Source of the DNA: Madurella fahalii
Taxonomy: Eukaryota; Ascomycota; Sordariomycetes; Sordariales
Direction of reading: 5' to 3'
DNA length: 64,000 bases
Assembly: GCA_029876055.1 (NCBI GenBank)
Contig: CM056877.1
Location: 186,001 to 250,000, forward strand
Shown here: piece after piece, positions 1 through 10,731 of the stretch
How positions within the stretch are numbered: position 1 is the stretch's first letter
Layout: the number at the start of each line of letters is the position of its first letter
Notes under the pieces: model-generated
Told to the model about the DNA's origin: nothing
Database searches by the model: none
What the model saw: only the letters and a program-made list of their open reading frames with translations
Position numbers and translations under genes: made by a program

Positions 1-555
1 CCAGGGGCCTTAACTGCTAACATAACATGAACTTTGCTGTTTTGTTTTGTATTGAAGACGTCACACGGACCCATATGCCGACGATCCCCTTACAGAGCAA
101 TGTGGCAAATGTCTTGTAAGCCCTACAGACGGACATACCAGGCAATCTGATGATTCCATAACGAACTGGCGTTGCCACCTGATGCCGGTACAAAAAAGCT
201 CGTCTCTCTGATACACGACGTACTCAAGCGAAGAATCTTTGCGGAAGAGAACGTAGGAAAAGAGAACAAATGTTTAGATGGGTCGTAGTGTCGCTAGTTC
301 TGTCCATGAATTATGCTGTCACCTGCGATAAGCAGGGACTAAAGCAGAGCTCAGGATTCCAAGTGCTTCCACTTACCTTAGGCTTAATTAGAGATGCACT
401 ACGGATTCTACCCGTTCTGGGAGCATGCCATGTCTCGTGACAAGACTGCTAACAGAAAACCCAACCTGTCCGCAGCATGCTCAGTCGGTCCAGCTCCTTC
501 ATAGCCTGCACTCGCTTCTTATCCCACAGAGCAAATCCAGCGCGCCTCCACGCGC
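1..555. other. Intergenic, no gene seen
   Basis: I see no convincing coding region. The stretch is of mixed composition and lies beyond the 3' end of the F-box-like gene, which is read leftward and stops at 556. Confidence 0.5.
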
Positions 556-1812
556 TCAAACACACCAAGCGGGCGCAGATGGTGTCCTAATCGGCCGTCG
601 CATTCGCACGGTGGGTTCGGATGACACCTTGACTAACGCCTCTCCAAACCAATTCACGTAACGTCCATCCAGCGCATCCGTCCAGCCAAACGGAGGTAAG
701 TGCACTGCGTCTCCAACGAAATGAACCGTCCTGCCATGGCCAGCGTCGCCTTCCTGGCGCTGTTGCCCGAGTTGGTCTCTCGCCGGGTCTGGGAATCTAG
801 CCAATCGTTGGACTTGCCAGCTGAGCCGCAAGCAAAGTAGTGAATATTGCAGGGCAAGCTGCCGGTAGAGAGGTATAGGCCCGCGGTCTATGGATGCTTC
901 GTCCCTTGGTCGTGACAGCGACGGCGGGGTGCGGAGTGCGGCGTCGGCGAGGCCAGGGTGCTCCCGCATGTACCGGACCAGGCAATCCACGTGCGCCATG
1001 AGATCGCCGAACTCGGTCTCCCCGAGTGGCTCCACCACCGTGTTCGCTGGGCCCGGGGCCGCCGCCGCCGCCGCCGCCTCTTCTCCGACAAGCCAGAGCG
1101 CCATACACAACCGTACAACGAAGTAATCTGCGTGGTCGACCTGCTGCAGTTCCCAGGGTTCGAAGGCGGCAAAGAGGCCCAGTCGCACGCCTCCGTGGTC
1201 GCTTGTGTTGCCGATGGCGGCCGTATCCCGGTGCATCCAGTGAGAGGTACGCCTCGTCGGTGCCCAGGCATTGCAGACGATCTGACGCCGGTAAAACGCC
1301 CTCAGCACCCGCAGCCGCTCAGTGCGTGAGGGTGGGGCGGCGACAAGCCCCTTGGTGCCGAATGAGCGAAGTTGGGTTGCAATGTAGACACTGGCGAGGA
1401 AATTCATATTGTGAAGCGCGCGGCAGAGGTCAGTCAACTCCACCAGACTTGGACAGGCATCGCGCCGGCCATCCTGACCGCTGTTCAACATGTCCCGGTA
1501 CACGGCGGTTGCGGTGTGGATCCCGTCCCAATACGTCATCCACTTCCCGGGGTCGCCGGGGTCCGCGTAAGGAAAGATTTGGAGAAACAGAGCATCGATT
1601 ACAACCGCGCCGAGCTCATTCTGGAGGACACGGAAGATAATAGACGCTTTTCTCCCCTGAAAGCTCGCATAAATGAAGCGGCAGGTGGTGATGAAGTTGC
1701 CGAGATCTCGCACCGAGTCCATCTGGGAAAAGAGCATGTCGACAAGCTCCGGTGGAAGTGAGGTTAAATAACAAGGCTCCCTTTCGCGCATTTTTAACCC
1801 TTTCGCTGACAT
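556..1812 (-). CDS. F-box-like domain protein
   Basis: Single-exon gene for about 418 residues. The N-terminus carries an F-box-like stretch (LTSLPPELVDMLFSQMDS followed by DLGNFITTCRFIYASF, residues ~15-52), the usual position in fungal F-box proteins, which recruit substrates to SCF ubiquitin ligases. The rest has no motif I recognise. A run of alanines (residues ~240-246) comes from a short GCC/GGC repeat. The open frame extends 49 codons further upstream, but I chose the ATG at 1812 because it places the F-box close to the N-terminus and the upstream part looks non-coding. The role as an SCF adaptor is inferred from the motif only, and the substrate is unknown. Confidence 0.7.
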   Translation of the reverse strand: MSAKGLKMREREPCYLTSLPPELVDMLFSQMDSVRDLGNFITTCRFIYASFQGRKASIIFRVLQNELGAVVIDALFLQIFPYADPGDPGKWMTYWDGIHTATAVYRDMLNSGQDGRRDACPSLVELTDLCRALHNMNFLASVYIATQLRSFGTKGLVAAPPSRTERLRVLRAFYRRQIVCNAWAPTRRTSHWMHRDTAAIGNTSDHGGVRLGLFAAFEPWELQQVDHADYFVVRLCMALWLVGEEAAAAAAAPGPANTVVEPLGETEFGDLMAHVDCLVRYMREHPGLADAALRTPPSLSRPRDEASIDRGPIPLYRQLALQYSLLCLRLSWQVQRLARFPDPARDQLGQQRQEGDAGHGRTVHFVGDAVHLPPFGWTDALDGRYVNWFGEALVKVSSEPTVRMRRPIRTPSAPAWCV

Positions 1813-2814
1813 GACCGCTCCAAGACTGTCCCCCCTCCCTTGGTTGCAGTTTGGTTTGAGAAGGATGTGGATGGACGTACGTAGTGACCATGCAGCCATT
1901 GGGCACAACACGACCTTCTTCACGTGACAGCGCGAGCAAACTGCAAACGGCAAACTCAACGTTGGGAAGTTATAACGTTGTAATTAAAGGTTTTTTTTTT
2001 TTCTTAGTATAAGGTACTTCACCACATTAGGTTGCAACGGTAATGTACTGGGCTGCCTCTGTTTTGGATCTCTATTTGCAAGCGTGTGAGACCGTTCGAG
2101 ATGAGCCTCTCTCACACGTAAGTCATTGGTAAAATGTACAACACAAATACCTGCTTCTCACAGGTATCTAGGTAGGTACTTTTAGGGCAAATGAGGTTGA
2201 CCCTAGAATTGGGCCGGTTCAATCGGGAATTAGTGAGGTGCAGCTTTCTCCTATACCGGACAGCGGCCCTGCAGGGAGGGCAGCGGCAAGGGGTCCAGGC
2301 CATGAGGTGTCACGTCTCGCCGGCGCTTGAGCTTGCATTCAGGGTGCCCATCACAGGTAGGTGATCTGTCACGCTCGCCAATCGTAGCATCAGGCCTGCT
2401 CTGGCTACCGCCGAGCCACACCATTTCCAAACCAAAACGTTCACTTAGTTTATCAGTCAGTACGATCGACATCCCCTCAAAAGCTAAGATTTTTGGTAAC
2501 ATGGAAGCAACACGCGCCCTACTTTGGAAAGGTATGGTTTGAATGGGAGAATGAGGTCCCAACGATTTGCTGATAGGGCTTCCTGGAGAGGTAGCCGAGG
2601 TGTGTGGGTCCTCCCTAGAGATGAAGGAACGGCCCACGCTCGATCATGCAGTTGTCGGGGGCATCATCCTTGACAATCGAGGAGGATGTGATCTTGATGA
2701 TGGTGATAATGATTTGCTGTCTTTTGCCCCTAGCAGCTTTCTCGTGCGCGCGGGTCCCTGTCCGATTACAGCCTGGAGCAGATAGCCGAAACGAGCTTGC
2801 ACCCTCTCAAAGAT
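1813..2814. other. Intergenic, no gene seen
   Basis: This lies between the start of the F-box-like gene and the 3' end of the monooxygenase gene, both on the minus strand. It has a short poly-T run near 1990-2002, which would sit in the F-box promoter. Reading frames here lack coding character. Confidence 0.5.
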
Positions 2815-4152
2815 TTAACGAACCCTCTCGTCCAACTGTTGCAGCGCACTATCAACCATGTCATCAACATCGTACTCCCAAATCCTGTGAAACCGCTCCG
2901 TGATCTCGCGGCCAAATTTCTCCGGGTCCCTTCCCACCTGCGGGTCCCTCCAATGAAACAAGTCACAAGCCGCCCGGGTCGACTGCACCACGCCCTGCGT
3001 GCGCTCATACCTCACGTCATCATATACCGCCAACGCCGCCGCCACCAACATCCCCCTCCCCTCACCCTCCACCCCCACCCTCTCTTTCACCTCAGCCAAC
3101 AGGCCGGCCAACACCAACGCATCCTCAATCCCCATCCCTCCTCCCGCCCCGAGATGCGGCCCGGTAGCGTGGGCCGCGTCACCCGCCACGCACACCCTCC
3201 CCTTGACGTAGCCCGGGGCAGGGTGCTCGGCCATGTCGAAGATGGCCCACTTGTCCATCTGGTCGGGGAACAGGCCCACGATGCTCCGCACGGCCGGGTG
3301 CCAGTCCTTGAACGCGGCCTCGGCCTCGGCCCGGCTCCCCGGCCCGGTGTGCTTCATGCCTCCGCCGGCGGCAGCCGACCAGGACGGGTTGGGGTCCGAG
3401 ATCACGGCCAGGATGTTCAGCACCGAGTTGTTCCCCACGGGGTACGTGATGACGTGCGCACCGGGACCGTTGTACATGAAGCGCGTGGAAGCCCTGTACG
3501 TGCCGATTGCCTCGACGGCATGGGCCATGGGGACGAGAGCGCGGTAGCAGAACTTGCGCGTGTAGTGCGGGTGGGCCCACGGGGGCAGCTTCTGGCCCTT
3601 GGTCTTTGGGCCGGGGTGGATGAGTTGTCGGACCCGCGAACGGATCCCGTCGCAGCCGATGACGGCGTCGGCGGACGCGGTGGTGCCGTCTTTGAAGTAG
3701 AGGGTGAGTTTTCCGTCCTCGGAATCGGGCTCCAGGACGGTGTCGATTTCTTTGCCAAAGCGGACAGCGTCGTCCGGCACCAGCTTGGCCCATTCTTCGA
3801 GGATGTCGCACCGCCGGCAGCCCATGAAGCCATCCTTGCCGACGTGGAGTTTGAAGATGAGCTCCGCTGAGTCGTACCCGTCAATCCACTGGAAGTAGTC
3901 CTCGCCGTTGGGGTTGGCGACGCGCTTGAAGGCGGCGAGTGCCTCGGCGTTGAGGGAGCCCAAGGCCCGTTCGGCGTTGGGGCTGAACCCGATCCCCGCG
4001 CCGATCTCACGGAAGCCCGGGGCGCGCTCGTAGATGGTAAAGGAGACGTTGCGCGCTTGCAGGCCTAAGGCAAGGTTGAGTCCCGTGATGCCCGCGCCGA
4101 TGATGGCGACGTGCAGGGGCTCATCTTGGACGGTAGTGGTCGCTGAAGGCAT
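2815..4152 (-). CDS. FAD-dependent monooxygenase, salicylate hydroxylase-like
   Basis: Intron-free gene of 445 residues, the normal length for group A flavoprotein hydroxylases of the UbiH/salicylate hydroxylase family. These use FAD, NAD(P)H and O2 to hydroxylate aromatic substrates. Visible motifs: the dinucleotide fold GAGITG (residues 19-24) after a beta strand, a conserved arginine-bearing segment CRRCDILEEW, the DG-type motif AVIGCDGIRSRVR, and the FAD ribityl-binding motif GDAAHATGPHLGAGGGMGIED. No signal peptide, so probably cytosolic. It is transcribed divergently from a ketoreductase gene starting at 4848, about 0.7 kb away, which suggests joint regulation in aromatic catabolism or a small biosynthetic set. 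The substrate cannot be read from sequence. Confidence 0.9.
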   Translation of the reverse strand: MPSATTTVQDEPLHVAIIGAGITGLNLALGLQARNVSFTIYERAPGFREIGAGIGFSPNAERALGSLNAEALAAFKRVANPNGEDYFQWIDGYDSAELIFKLHVGKDGFMGCRRCDILEEWAKLVPDDAVRFGKEIDTVLEPDSEDGKLTLYFKDGTTASADAVIGCDGIRSRVRQLIHPGPKTKGQKLPPWAHPHYTRKFCYRALVPMAHAVEAIGTYRASTRFMYNGPGAHVITYPVGNNSVLNILAVISDPNPSWSAAAGGGMKHTGPGSRAEAEAAFKDWHPAVRSIVGLFPDQMDKWAIFDMAEHPAPGYVKGRVCVAGDAAHATGPHLGAGGGMGIEDALVLAGLLAEVKERVGVEGEGRGMLVAAALAVYDDVRYERTQGVVQSTRAACDLFHWRDPQVGRDPEKFGREITERFHRIWEYDVDDMVDSALQQLDERVR

Positions 4153-4847
4153 CCTGAGCCCGATAAAAAGAAGGCTACCTTCGGGTATTCTGCCGATGCT
4201 TCTGGAAAGCCGCTTGTGAAGATAGGGATTCCCTTCTTCTCGGCTCTGAGCAAATTAACCGAGGAGTCGGCGCCATTATCGGGTACCTACCTTGGTGCCT
4301 TATTTACCCCCAACTACTAATAGAATACCTGCGCTTGTCAGGGCGAGCTTGACTCTTGTGCCCGGAATCTCCAGTGACGAAAGCGACGCGGAGTGTGAGA
4401 TGTAAAAAGACGCAGACGGAAATCCACGATGCAATTCAGGCCGAGCATACGACTCTCTTGCTTATGGATGCTAGGGTAAGCGAGAGGGCGGCCGGGTGCT
4501 CTGCAGATGTCATCGGCCTTGGGTGGGGTTAAACGCATCGGAGTCCGGTGGTGATGGTGTTACCTGATTGCACGTGCCGAAGGATATCTCTGTTTGGGCT
4601 CCAATCCATCACAATGGCGTCTTACCGTAAACACCTCCACTGCGTAACTGCGTATCTAACTGCGTAACTGCGTAACAGCGTAACAGCGTAACCGCGTATG
4701 TCCGGTCTTAATTGTTAAAGGCCGTCCCTAAGCCTCTAACGGCTGCTGACGCGGACTAAAACCGTCCATCGCCCAATGTCGTCAGTTGCAACCATTTCCT
4801 CCAACCTCCCATTAGAACTTGCAGAGACATCGTTGACCACTCAAGAA
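4153..4847. promoter_or_regulatory. Shared divergent promoter region with 8-bp repeat
   Basis: About 0.7 kb between two divergent start codons (monooxygenase leftward at 4152, ketoreductase rightward at 4848). It contains seven copies of an 8-mer near the ketoreductase side. No coding region is evident. A bidirectional promoter is inferred from the arrangement. Confidence 0.5.
4639..4698. repeat. 8-bp tandem repeat (ACTGCGTA type)
   Basis: Two copies of ACTGCGTA, a 4-nt interruption (TCTA), two more exact copies, two copies of ACAGCGTA and one ACCGCGTA, in phase. The GCGTA core is invariant and the third base drifts toward the 3' end. It lies ~150 bp before the ketoreductase start. Confidence 0.9.
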
Positions 4848-6165
4848 ATGACGCTCGTCGAGATACCTGCTCCCCTCACCAAGGGCAAAGTGCTACTGAC
4901 TGGTAATCGCATCCATTTATAAGACGACGCTTTTCAAACAAGGGGTAGCTGACTGTTACTTCCCTGCCAGGCGGAACCGGCTTTGTCGCCTCGCATGTTC
5001 TGGACTGCCTGTTAGATCATGGGTACATCAAAACCGAGCGATGGGAGAGAAAGACTATGAGCTAATTTGCATCTTGGAATAGCTTCAAGGTCGTTGTGAC
5101 AGCGCGGTCGGAGGAAAAAGGGCAACGCATTGTCCAGTCGATCGACGAGGACATGAGAAAGCGAGTCTCGTATGCCGTCGTCGAAGATGTTGCGAAAGAG
5201 GGCGCGTTCGACGAGGTGAATCAACCGCCTTGCCATCCAGATGAGGTTATGACGTCAAGCACTAATGCAAACGCCAGGTTGTCAAATCAGACCCGCCACT
5301 GGACTATGTTGTCCACACGGCGTCTCCCTACAAATTTTACTTTGATGATCCGGTAAAGGAGTGTCTTGACCCGGCCATCAAGGGAACAACCGGGATCCTC
5401 CGGTCGATAAAGGCTCATGCGCCAGGCGTCAAACGGGTTGTCATCACGTCCTCGTCGGCTGCCATTCTCAGCCCGCCCAACCATCCCACCAAAGTGTACA
5501 ACGAGTCCTTCTGGTGCGACCTGACCTGGGAACAGGCGATGGATCCGCATCACGCATACCGAGCAAGCAAGGTGAGTTCCCATACCTAGTTACCATTGAT
5601 TGATCACAAGCGGAACCGCTGACTGCTGTCTCAGAAATTCGCCGAAAAGGCCGCCTGGTCCTTCGTGGATACCGAACGACCCAACTTTGACCTAGCCACC
5701 ATCAACAACACGTACACGTTCGGGCCGATCCCCCGCACCCTGGACAGCCTCGACGCGTTGAACACGTCCAACCAGCGGATCCGCGACTTGGTGCAGGGCC
5801 GCATGCGGGAGGCCATCGAGCCGACGGCCCCCGTCTTCACGTTTGTCGACGTGCGCGACGTGGCGCTGGCTCACGTGCGGGCGCTGACAGTGCCCGAGGC
5901 CGGGGGCAAGCGGTTTTACGTTGTGGGCGGCTTCTTTTCAAACCCGAGGTTGGCCGGGATCATCAGGGAGATGTACCCCCAGCTCGAGGATAGGTTGCCG
6001 CCGGCTGACGTGAAGGATGATTTCCCGGACGATCATTGGGAATTTGACAACAGCCGGTCCAAGAAGCTGCTGGGGTTGGACTACACCAGCTTGGAGAAGA
6101 GCGTGGTAGACACGGTTGAGTCGCTTTTGAGGTTTGAAGGGAAGCAGGCAGTCCAACGTCCGTGA
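4848..6165 (+). CDS. NAD(P)-dependent ketoreductase (extended SDR, dihydroflavonol reductase/GRE2-like)
   Basis: Five exons (4848-4902, 4971-5022, 5083-5215, 5278-5571, 5635-6165) join in phase to give 354 residues, the normal length of this family. It starts with a Rossmann nucleotide-binding motif (VLLTGGTGFVASHVLDCLLDHG, split by two introns), followed by VVHTASPY, the serine-rich strand VITSSSAAILS and the catalytic YRASK (Y-x3-K), which is split by the fourth intron. These are hallmarks of the extended short-chain dehydrogenase family that reduces aldehydes, ketones or dihydroflavonol-like substrates with NAD(P)H. Introns 1 to 4 have GT-AG ends and lengths of 68, 60, 62 and 63 nt. It is divergent from the FAD monooxygenase. 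The substrate is unknown. Confidence 0.92.
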
Positions 6166-7084
6166 TCCAGGGGCTAATCACAACGGAGACCGAATTCGCC
6201 ATGATTACGAGGATGGCGACCATAGCCGCAAATAATTACATCGTAGCGACACTGATAGCAGTCCTTTCCGTTCCTTAGAGTACCGCATTCATTCAGGGGG
6301 AGCAACGCATGCACGGTTCGGGCTAGAAATCGGTTTAGTTCGCTCCGGAAGGATCGCGATACAATCTTGGATCTGTCAATCTTGTGCCGTCGTTCTATCC
6401 GGGTACGCCCACTTGGCGCTTGGCCCTTCGATACCGTTTCTACCTTACCTTACATGCCCATGTTAATTACTCTGCAATCCTCATCCGAGGTAAACGTCCA
6501 CATCGACTCCAGCTCCAGGAATGCAGAGTTTCTTGTACACACCGCCCAGCTCAGTGCGCGTTATTGTTACCAAGGTTGTCGACAGTAAAACCCCCTGGCA
6601 GCATGGACCGGCGACGGATGAGGAACTCTCCGACTCACCGCTGGCCGCCCTCGCATGTTGAAGGATACTTGCTTGGTCACCGCCTCGGAACATGCTCTGC
6701 CCGTAAGTCGGCCCGTATTGGAATGTTGACGACAGTGGGTTACGTGTGGTGGCACTGAATCGAAACCAGAAAAGGCATGGATGGTTGAAGCACGGCAGCG
6801 ACTTTAGGCGACTCCGGGGCGGATCGGCGCAACGTTTAACCTGTTCCCAGTGGCCAAGTAAGACAAACATGCTGTGCCGTTGACCCTGTTTCGTTTCGTC
6901 CCTTATTATACATGCAAGAGGAAGCCGTGCCGCAGTTCGGGCCTGTTGGGACAGTATGGCCAAGCGATGGAATGTGATCCTGGGCATCGGGTTAGGTTGC
7001 AGCCATAGCAGGAAAGCACCTCATCGTGCAGGACCCGCAACCGGATGCATGGAACAGCGGTGTGAGGTGCTGGTACTGTAGGTA

Positions 7085-7101
7085 GCGGCGGCGGCGGCGG
7101 C
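7085..7101. repeat. GCG trinucleotide repeat
   Basis: Short perfect GCG/GGC run upstream of the RhoGAP gene; no coding role apparent. Confidence 0.75.
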
Positions 7102-7567
7102 TGCAGCGGACTTATCCTCGGCGGCGCAGCAAACCCGCGCCGTTGACAACACGATCAGGGGCTGCTGATTCGTTGGACCGGGCCGCTGCTGCTCAACCCA
7201 ACGATGGAAGAAGAGAGAGAGAAAGACAGCGTTCTATACGTGCACTGCTGCTGACCAGTATATTTCCGCGGTCGCAGTGACCACTGGCAGCTCGGGGAGA
7301 GCACTGCACAATGCAGACCAAAGCAGGATTGTGGAGGGTCAAAAAGAAACTTGTGACACTCTGTTCCGCCAGTCACCGGAGTGCACCGGGCACCCTCCCC
7401 CACGCCCAAGGTAACCCTCGTTCGGCTCACAGCACGACTCCAAGGGGCAGTCCAGGGATCCCAGGGAGGGTCAGCAGGCCAAACGAGCAGAAAACCTGAA
7501 ACGAGCTTAGTGGGGTGGGGGGGCAAGAATGGTCCTTCGTAGTTTGCACAAAGCCCGTTGGAAGCAA

Positions 7568-7607
7568 GGAGCGGGAGCGGGGAGCGGGGAGCGAGGAGCG
7601 AGGAGCG
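7568..7607. repeat. GGAGCG-type purine-rich repeat
   Basis: About six imperfect copies of GGAGCG with an extra G or A between them, in the probable leader or promoter of the RhoGAP gene. Confidence 0.75.
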
Positions 7608-8107
7608 TTGCAGATTCGCTGCATCGCACAAGCAAGACGCCGAGACGGCGGGTGAATTTGCCAAATTTAATGGAACCCACCGGACAGCGACGTTGGATGC
7701 TTGTTTTCCATCAAGAAAACCCCCCGAACCCACCCCCCACCCTCCGCAACCGCTTCTGTCCAAATTTCCCTCCGCTTCGAGCCGAGAGCATTTCTCGGGG
7801 ATATCCACGTCGGGTTTGTGCCGTCCTTGTATACCCGGGATCCCCGTCTTGGACGCACCTCGGAGCCTGCACGGCACGGACCCCTTGCGCCGTCCGGGAA
7901 TACTTGCCTTTCGACGGCGTGTCGCACTCTGTGGCGGGCACCACATATTCCGCGCTGCCGCCGGGGAACAGGCAAACAAGATCTCTCGTGCTCCAGGCGC
8001 GGAGGTCAACGACGCTCCGTCTCCCATATAACCATGTCATGAAAGACCGCTGTTGTCATCCTGCGTACGTGTACTGCCAGAGGAGCGGAGATTGCGACGT
8101 TGCAGTC

Positions 8108-10129
8108 ATGACCGACATCCTGGACGGTGGATTGCGGGAGCAGCTGGCCGCCGCCTTGCTCGGCTGGGGTGGAGGTGACGGAGACCATCGAACGTCGGGG
8201 GAGGATGATGACGACGGACGTCAAACACCAAAGGCAGCGCCGGCAGTTGCCCAGATACCAGGCTCCATCCGTTACCCGATGCTGCATGTCGACGAGGGAG
8301 ACAGGGGGACGGTCAACGATGACATTGATGCCGACTCGATCATGACGAGGACCGACAGCGTTGTCCTCCCGCTCGAGAGCCGACGACACGCCGAGCAGCA
8401 GAGTTATCCCATGAGGCAACCTCTACCAACCTCCCAGAAAGCGCTGCCCGCGCTCCCGGGCGACATTGCCCTAGCGTCGCCCGAGCCCGAGATGTCGTGC
8501 CGGATATCGCGGTTCCCGTTCTCGCATCCGTGTGAGGTGCCCGAGTTGGTGCCGGACCAAGAGGACGTGATGAATAGCGCCACCAGCCCGTCTGCCTCTG
8601 GCCCAGTGACACCCAGTGTGGTCACCGATGTCTTCCGCCCGCTGACGCAGATCAGGTCGTTCGACGCCGGTCTTGGACCGCTTCCGGCACTCGCCCCCAG
8701 CCCGGAGATTACTAACCATAGGATGCGTCAAATGTCGATTGACACTATCCTATCGGAAACGTCTGCTTCGGATGGGCTAGGGAACACCCGGGAAGAAGAG
8801 GGCGACGGGGTAAACGAGGATGGCGTGTCTTTGATGACATCAACCGAGGCGTCCTCCAGCAAAAGCAGTAGCGATGATTCCGGCACCGAGCGCGCGAGAC
8901 GGCAGTTCCTGACGGTCGGGAATCACTCGCACGCAGCCAGCATGAGCTCGATGGGTAGCGCGAGCCCATCCGCAGGCTCGGGCGATTGGCGGCCCAGCAA
9001 CATGGGCGCTGTAAGAAAGTCGGCGAGCTTCTTCTCGCTCATTCGCAGCGGGAGCCGTCCGCCGGCTGAGGAGGAGTGTCTGGAGAAGAGGTGCTTGACT
9101 CCGTTCGAGCTGACCACACCCCCTCGGGTACCATGGCACCCTGACGACCTGCCACCGCCATCCTCCTCTTCGTCTACCAATCCTCGCGAATCCAACAGGG
9201 GCTCGAGATTCTTCGCGCGTATGCCCTGGCTAAGCGACGCGGAGCCGAACAAGCCCCAGGCTGTCTTTGGCGTGGACCTGAAGGAGAGCATACGCGCCGC
9301 GCCCATGAAGATCCGGATATCGCATAAGGGCAGGAGCACCTCGTACAGGACATTTCCGTTGTCGGTGTACAAATGCTGCGAGTTCATTCGCCGCGCAGGT
9401 ATGCATCAACCCTCCCAACCCGAACTCTCAGAGCTCCGGAACCAGAAGCTGACTGCGCTAGGCGGCACCGACGGCAATATTTTCTCGTCACCCGGCAATG
9501 CCTACAACGTGTCTAACCTCAAAGATATCTTCAGCCAGCCGCCCTCGTACGGCGAGCAGTTCCAGTTCGAAGGGAGCGACTACACCGTCTATGACGCGGC
9601 GAGGCTGATTCTCATATTCCTCGAGGAGCTACCAAAACCGCTCATCTCCCAATCGGTCGTTAGGTCGTGGGTCCTGCTGGCGAGGCAGGCGGGGGCCATC
9701 GAACCGCCGTGCCCTCGCGTCGAAACCGGCCTCGACTTCTGGACCGAGGCGCTGAACCGGCTGCCGACGGCGAACCGCAACTTGACCAAGCAGCTGCTCA
9801 CCGTCTTTGCCGAGGTGCTCCTTGCAGCGTCTGGGGATATCACGGAGGCGGACGCGAGGCGGTTGGCCTCGGCCGTGTCGAGAGCCATGTTCCACCAGGA
9901 TACGGATGCGAGCGTGCTGGTCAGCAACCACGACACCAGAAGCAAGGAGCAGAAGCGGAAAAGCACAAAGCGGAACGTGCACCCGACGCTGGCGTTGGCT
10001 TTTTTGATTAGGAAACGGGGCGAGTATGCCATTTCGCTCGGCAAGCTCGCCGGGAGCAGCGCCCATAGAGAGTCCAAGCTGTTTCTGCCGAGCACCAGGG
10101 AGATGCTGGAGTGGAAGGGCGGCCAGTGA
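8108..10129 (+). CDS. RhoGAP-domain protein, arginine finger apparently absent
   Basis: Predicted ~652 residues after removing one intron. The N-terminal ~380 residues are low-complexity and serine-rich. The C-terminal third matches the fungal RhoGAP fold: FGVDLKESI, a helix VYKCCEFIRRAGG, then LKDIFSQPPSYG, YTVYDAARLILIFLEELPKPLI and a helix NRNLTKQLLTVFAEVL. RhoGAP proteins stimulate GTP hydrolysis by Rho, Rac and Cdc42. A 63-nt intron (9399-9461, GTATGC to GCTAG with a CTGAC branch) has no stop and is a multiple of three, so the frame stays open across it; removing it restores the helix-loop spacing. At the loop where active RhoGAPs have GIFR, this protein reads NIFSSPG, so the catalytic arginine is missing. 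The start is uncertain: an in-frame ATG also lies at 8039. Confidence 0.8.
   Translation: MTDILDGGLREQLAAALLGWGGGDGDHRTSGEDDDDGRQTPKAAPAVAQIPGSIRYPMLHVDEGDRGTVNDDIDADSIMTRTDSVVLPLESRRHAEQQSYPMRQPLPTSQKALPALPGDIALASPEPEMSCRISRFPFSHPCEVPELVPDQEDVMNSATSPSASGPVTPSVVTDVFRPLTQIRSFDAGLGPLPALAPSPEITNHRMRQMSIDTILSETSASDGLGNTREEEGDGVNEDGVSLMTSTEASSSKSSSDDSGTERARRQFLTVGNHSHAASMSSMGSASPSAGSGDWRPSNMGAVRKSASFFSLIRSGSRPPAEEECLEKRCLTPFELTTPPRVPWHPDDLPPPSSSSSTNPRESNRGSRFFARMPWLSDAEPNKPQAVFGVDLKESIRAAPMKIRISHKGRSTSYRTFPLSVYKCCEFIRRAGMHQPSQPELSELRNQKLTALGGTDGNIFSSPGNAYNVSNLKDIFSQPPSYGEQFQFEGSDYTVYDAARLILIFLEELPKPLISQSVVRSWVLLARQAGAIEPPCPRVETGLDFWTEALNRLPTANRNLTKQLLTVFAEVLLAASGDITEADARRLASAVSRAMFHQDTDASVLVSNHDTRSKEQKRKSTKRNVHPTLALAFLIRKRGEYAISLGKLAGSSAHRESKLFLPSTREMLEWKGGQ
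9399..9461 (+). other. In-frame 63-nt intron in the RhoGAP gene
   Basis: GTATGC donor, GCTGAC branch-like site and CTAG acceptor. Length is divisible by three and stop-free, so it is easily mistaken for coding sequence. Splicing joins RRA to GGTDGN, as expected in the RhoGAP fold. Confidence 0.8.
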
Positions 10130-10731
10130 AGTGCTTGGTTCTGGGCGATCGGATGGGACGAGCAAAATCGCGTTGAGATACCCCTCTTTCTTCTGTCTCG
10201 ACTCTATCTCGGTTTACAACGCATCGTTGGCTACAGTGCATGCGGATGCATTTGGCGTTGGATTTCATCTTCTTTCACTTGTTTTCTTTTGTTGCATTTT
10301 CCTTAGCTGTTGTAATTAGGCACTGTACATGAGGATTCACGGCCCGGGTATGTAAGGTAATGATTGCACGGCATACTTATGTACTAGAGACCCGGGTTGG
10401 GACGAGACGCATCATTTAGTTATCACTAGTAGTCACTAATGAAATCAGACCGAACGCCCTAGTTGGAAAGTATCTTTAGATAGCTCTTAAGTTTGAATAA
10501 TAAAGTTGGACAAGCTTATCCCAATGTCGAGCTCGATTCGTCGATTGGCATGAGCTGCCTGTAGCTTACAACCCGATAACATGTCTTTCAAGGCGGAATT
10601 GGTAACCAAGACGGCTAGAACGAAAGAAGTCTCTTCCCGTAAATATCACAACCACCCGAATCTTTCGTAACCCGAGGGTAACGCCTTCAGACTTCAACAT
10701 CCCCCGCAAATCCCATCCCATCCGCCGGCGC
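10130..10731. other. Convergent 3' intergenic region
   Basis: The RhoGAP gene (rightward) and the gluconokinase gene (leftward) end toward each other here. T-rich stretches near 10265-10320 fit 3' untranslated sequence. No gene is seen. Confidence 0.5.

Larger units (their letters stand above)
6166..8107. other. Intergenic region and long 5' leader of the RhoGAP gene
   Basis: The left part shows no convincing gene. The right part, roughly from 7500, is continuously open in the RhoGAP frame for ~580 nt upstream of the chosen start. Its composition (proline runs, short purine repeats) looks like promoter and untranslated leader. Two simple repeats sit here, at 7085 and 7568. Confidence 0.45.

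Noticed and set aside
2797..3870. Long plus-strand open frame of 357 codons
   Set aside because: Antisense shadow of the monooxygenase gene, whose motifs and length fit a known family. The plus-strand product is a histidine/proline-rich string without motifs.
4639..4698. CRISPR-like array
   Set aside because: The units are 8 bp with no spacers; it is a simple tandem repeat in a eukaryotic promoter.
6481..6987. Minus-strand open frame of 168 codons
   Set aside because: No recognisable domain or coding bias, and no splice partners.
7155..8027. Minus-strand open frame of 290 codons
   Set aside because: No motifs, poor codon character, and it overlaps the leader of the RhoGAP gene.
7529..8107. 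N-terminal extension of the RhoGAP frame
   Set aside because: The frame is open but composed of leader-like sequence and simple repeats. A start near 8039-8108 is more likely.
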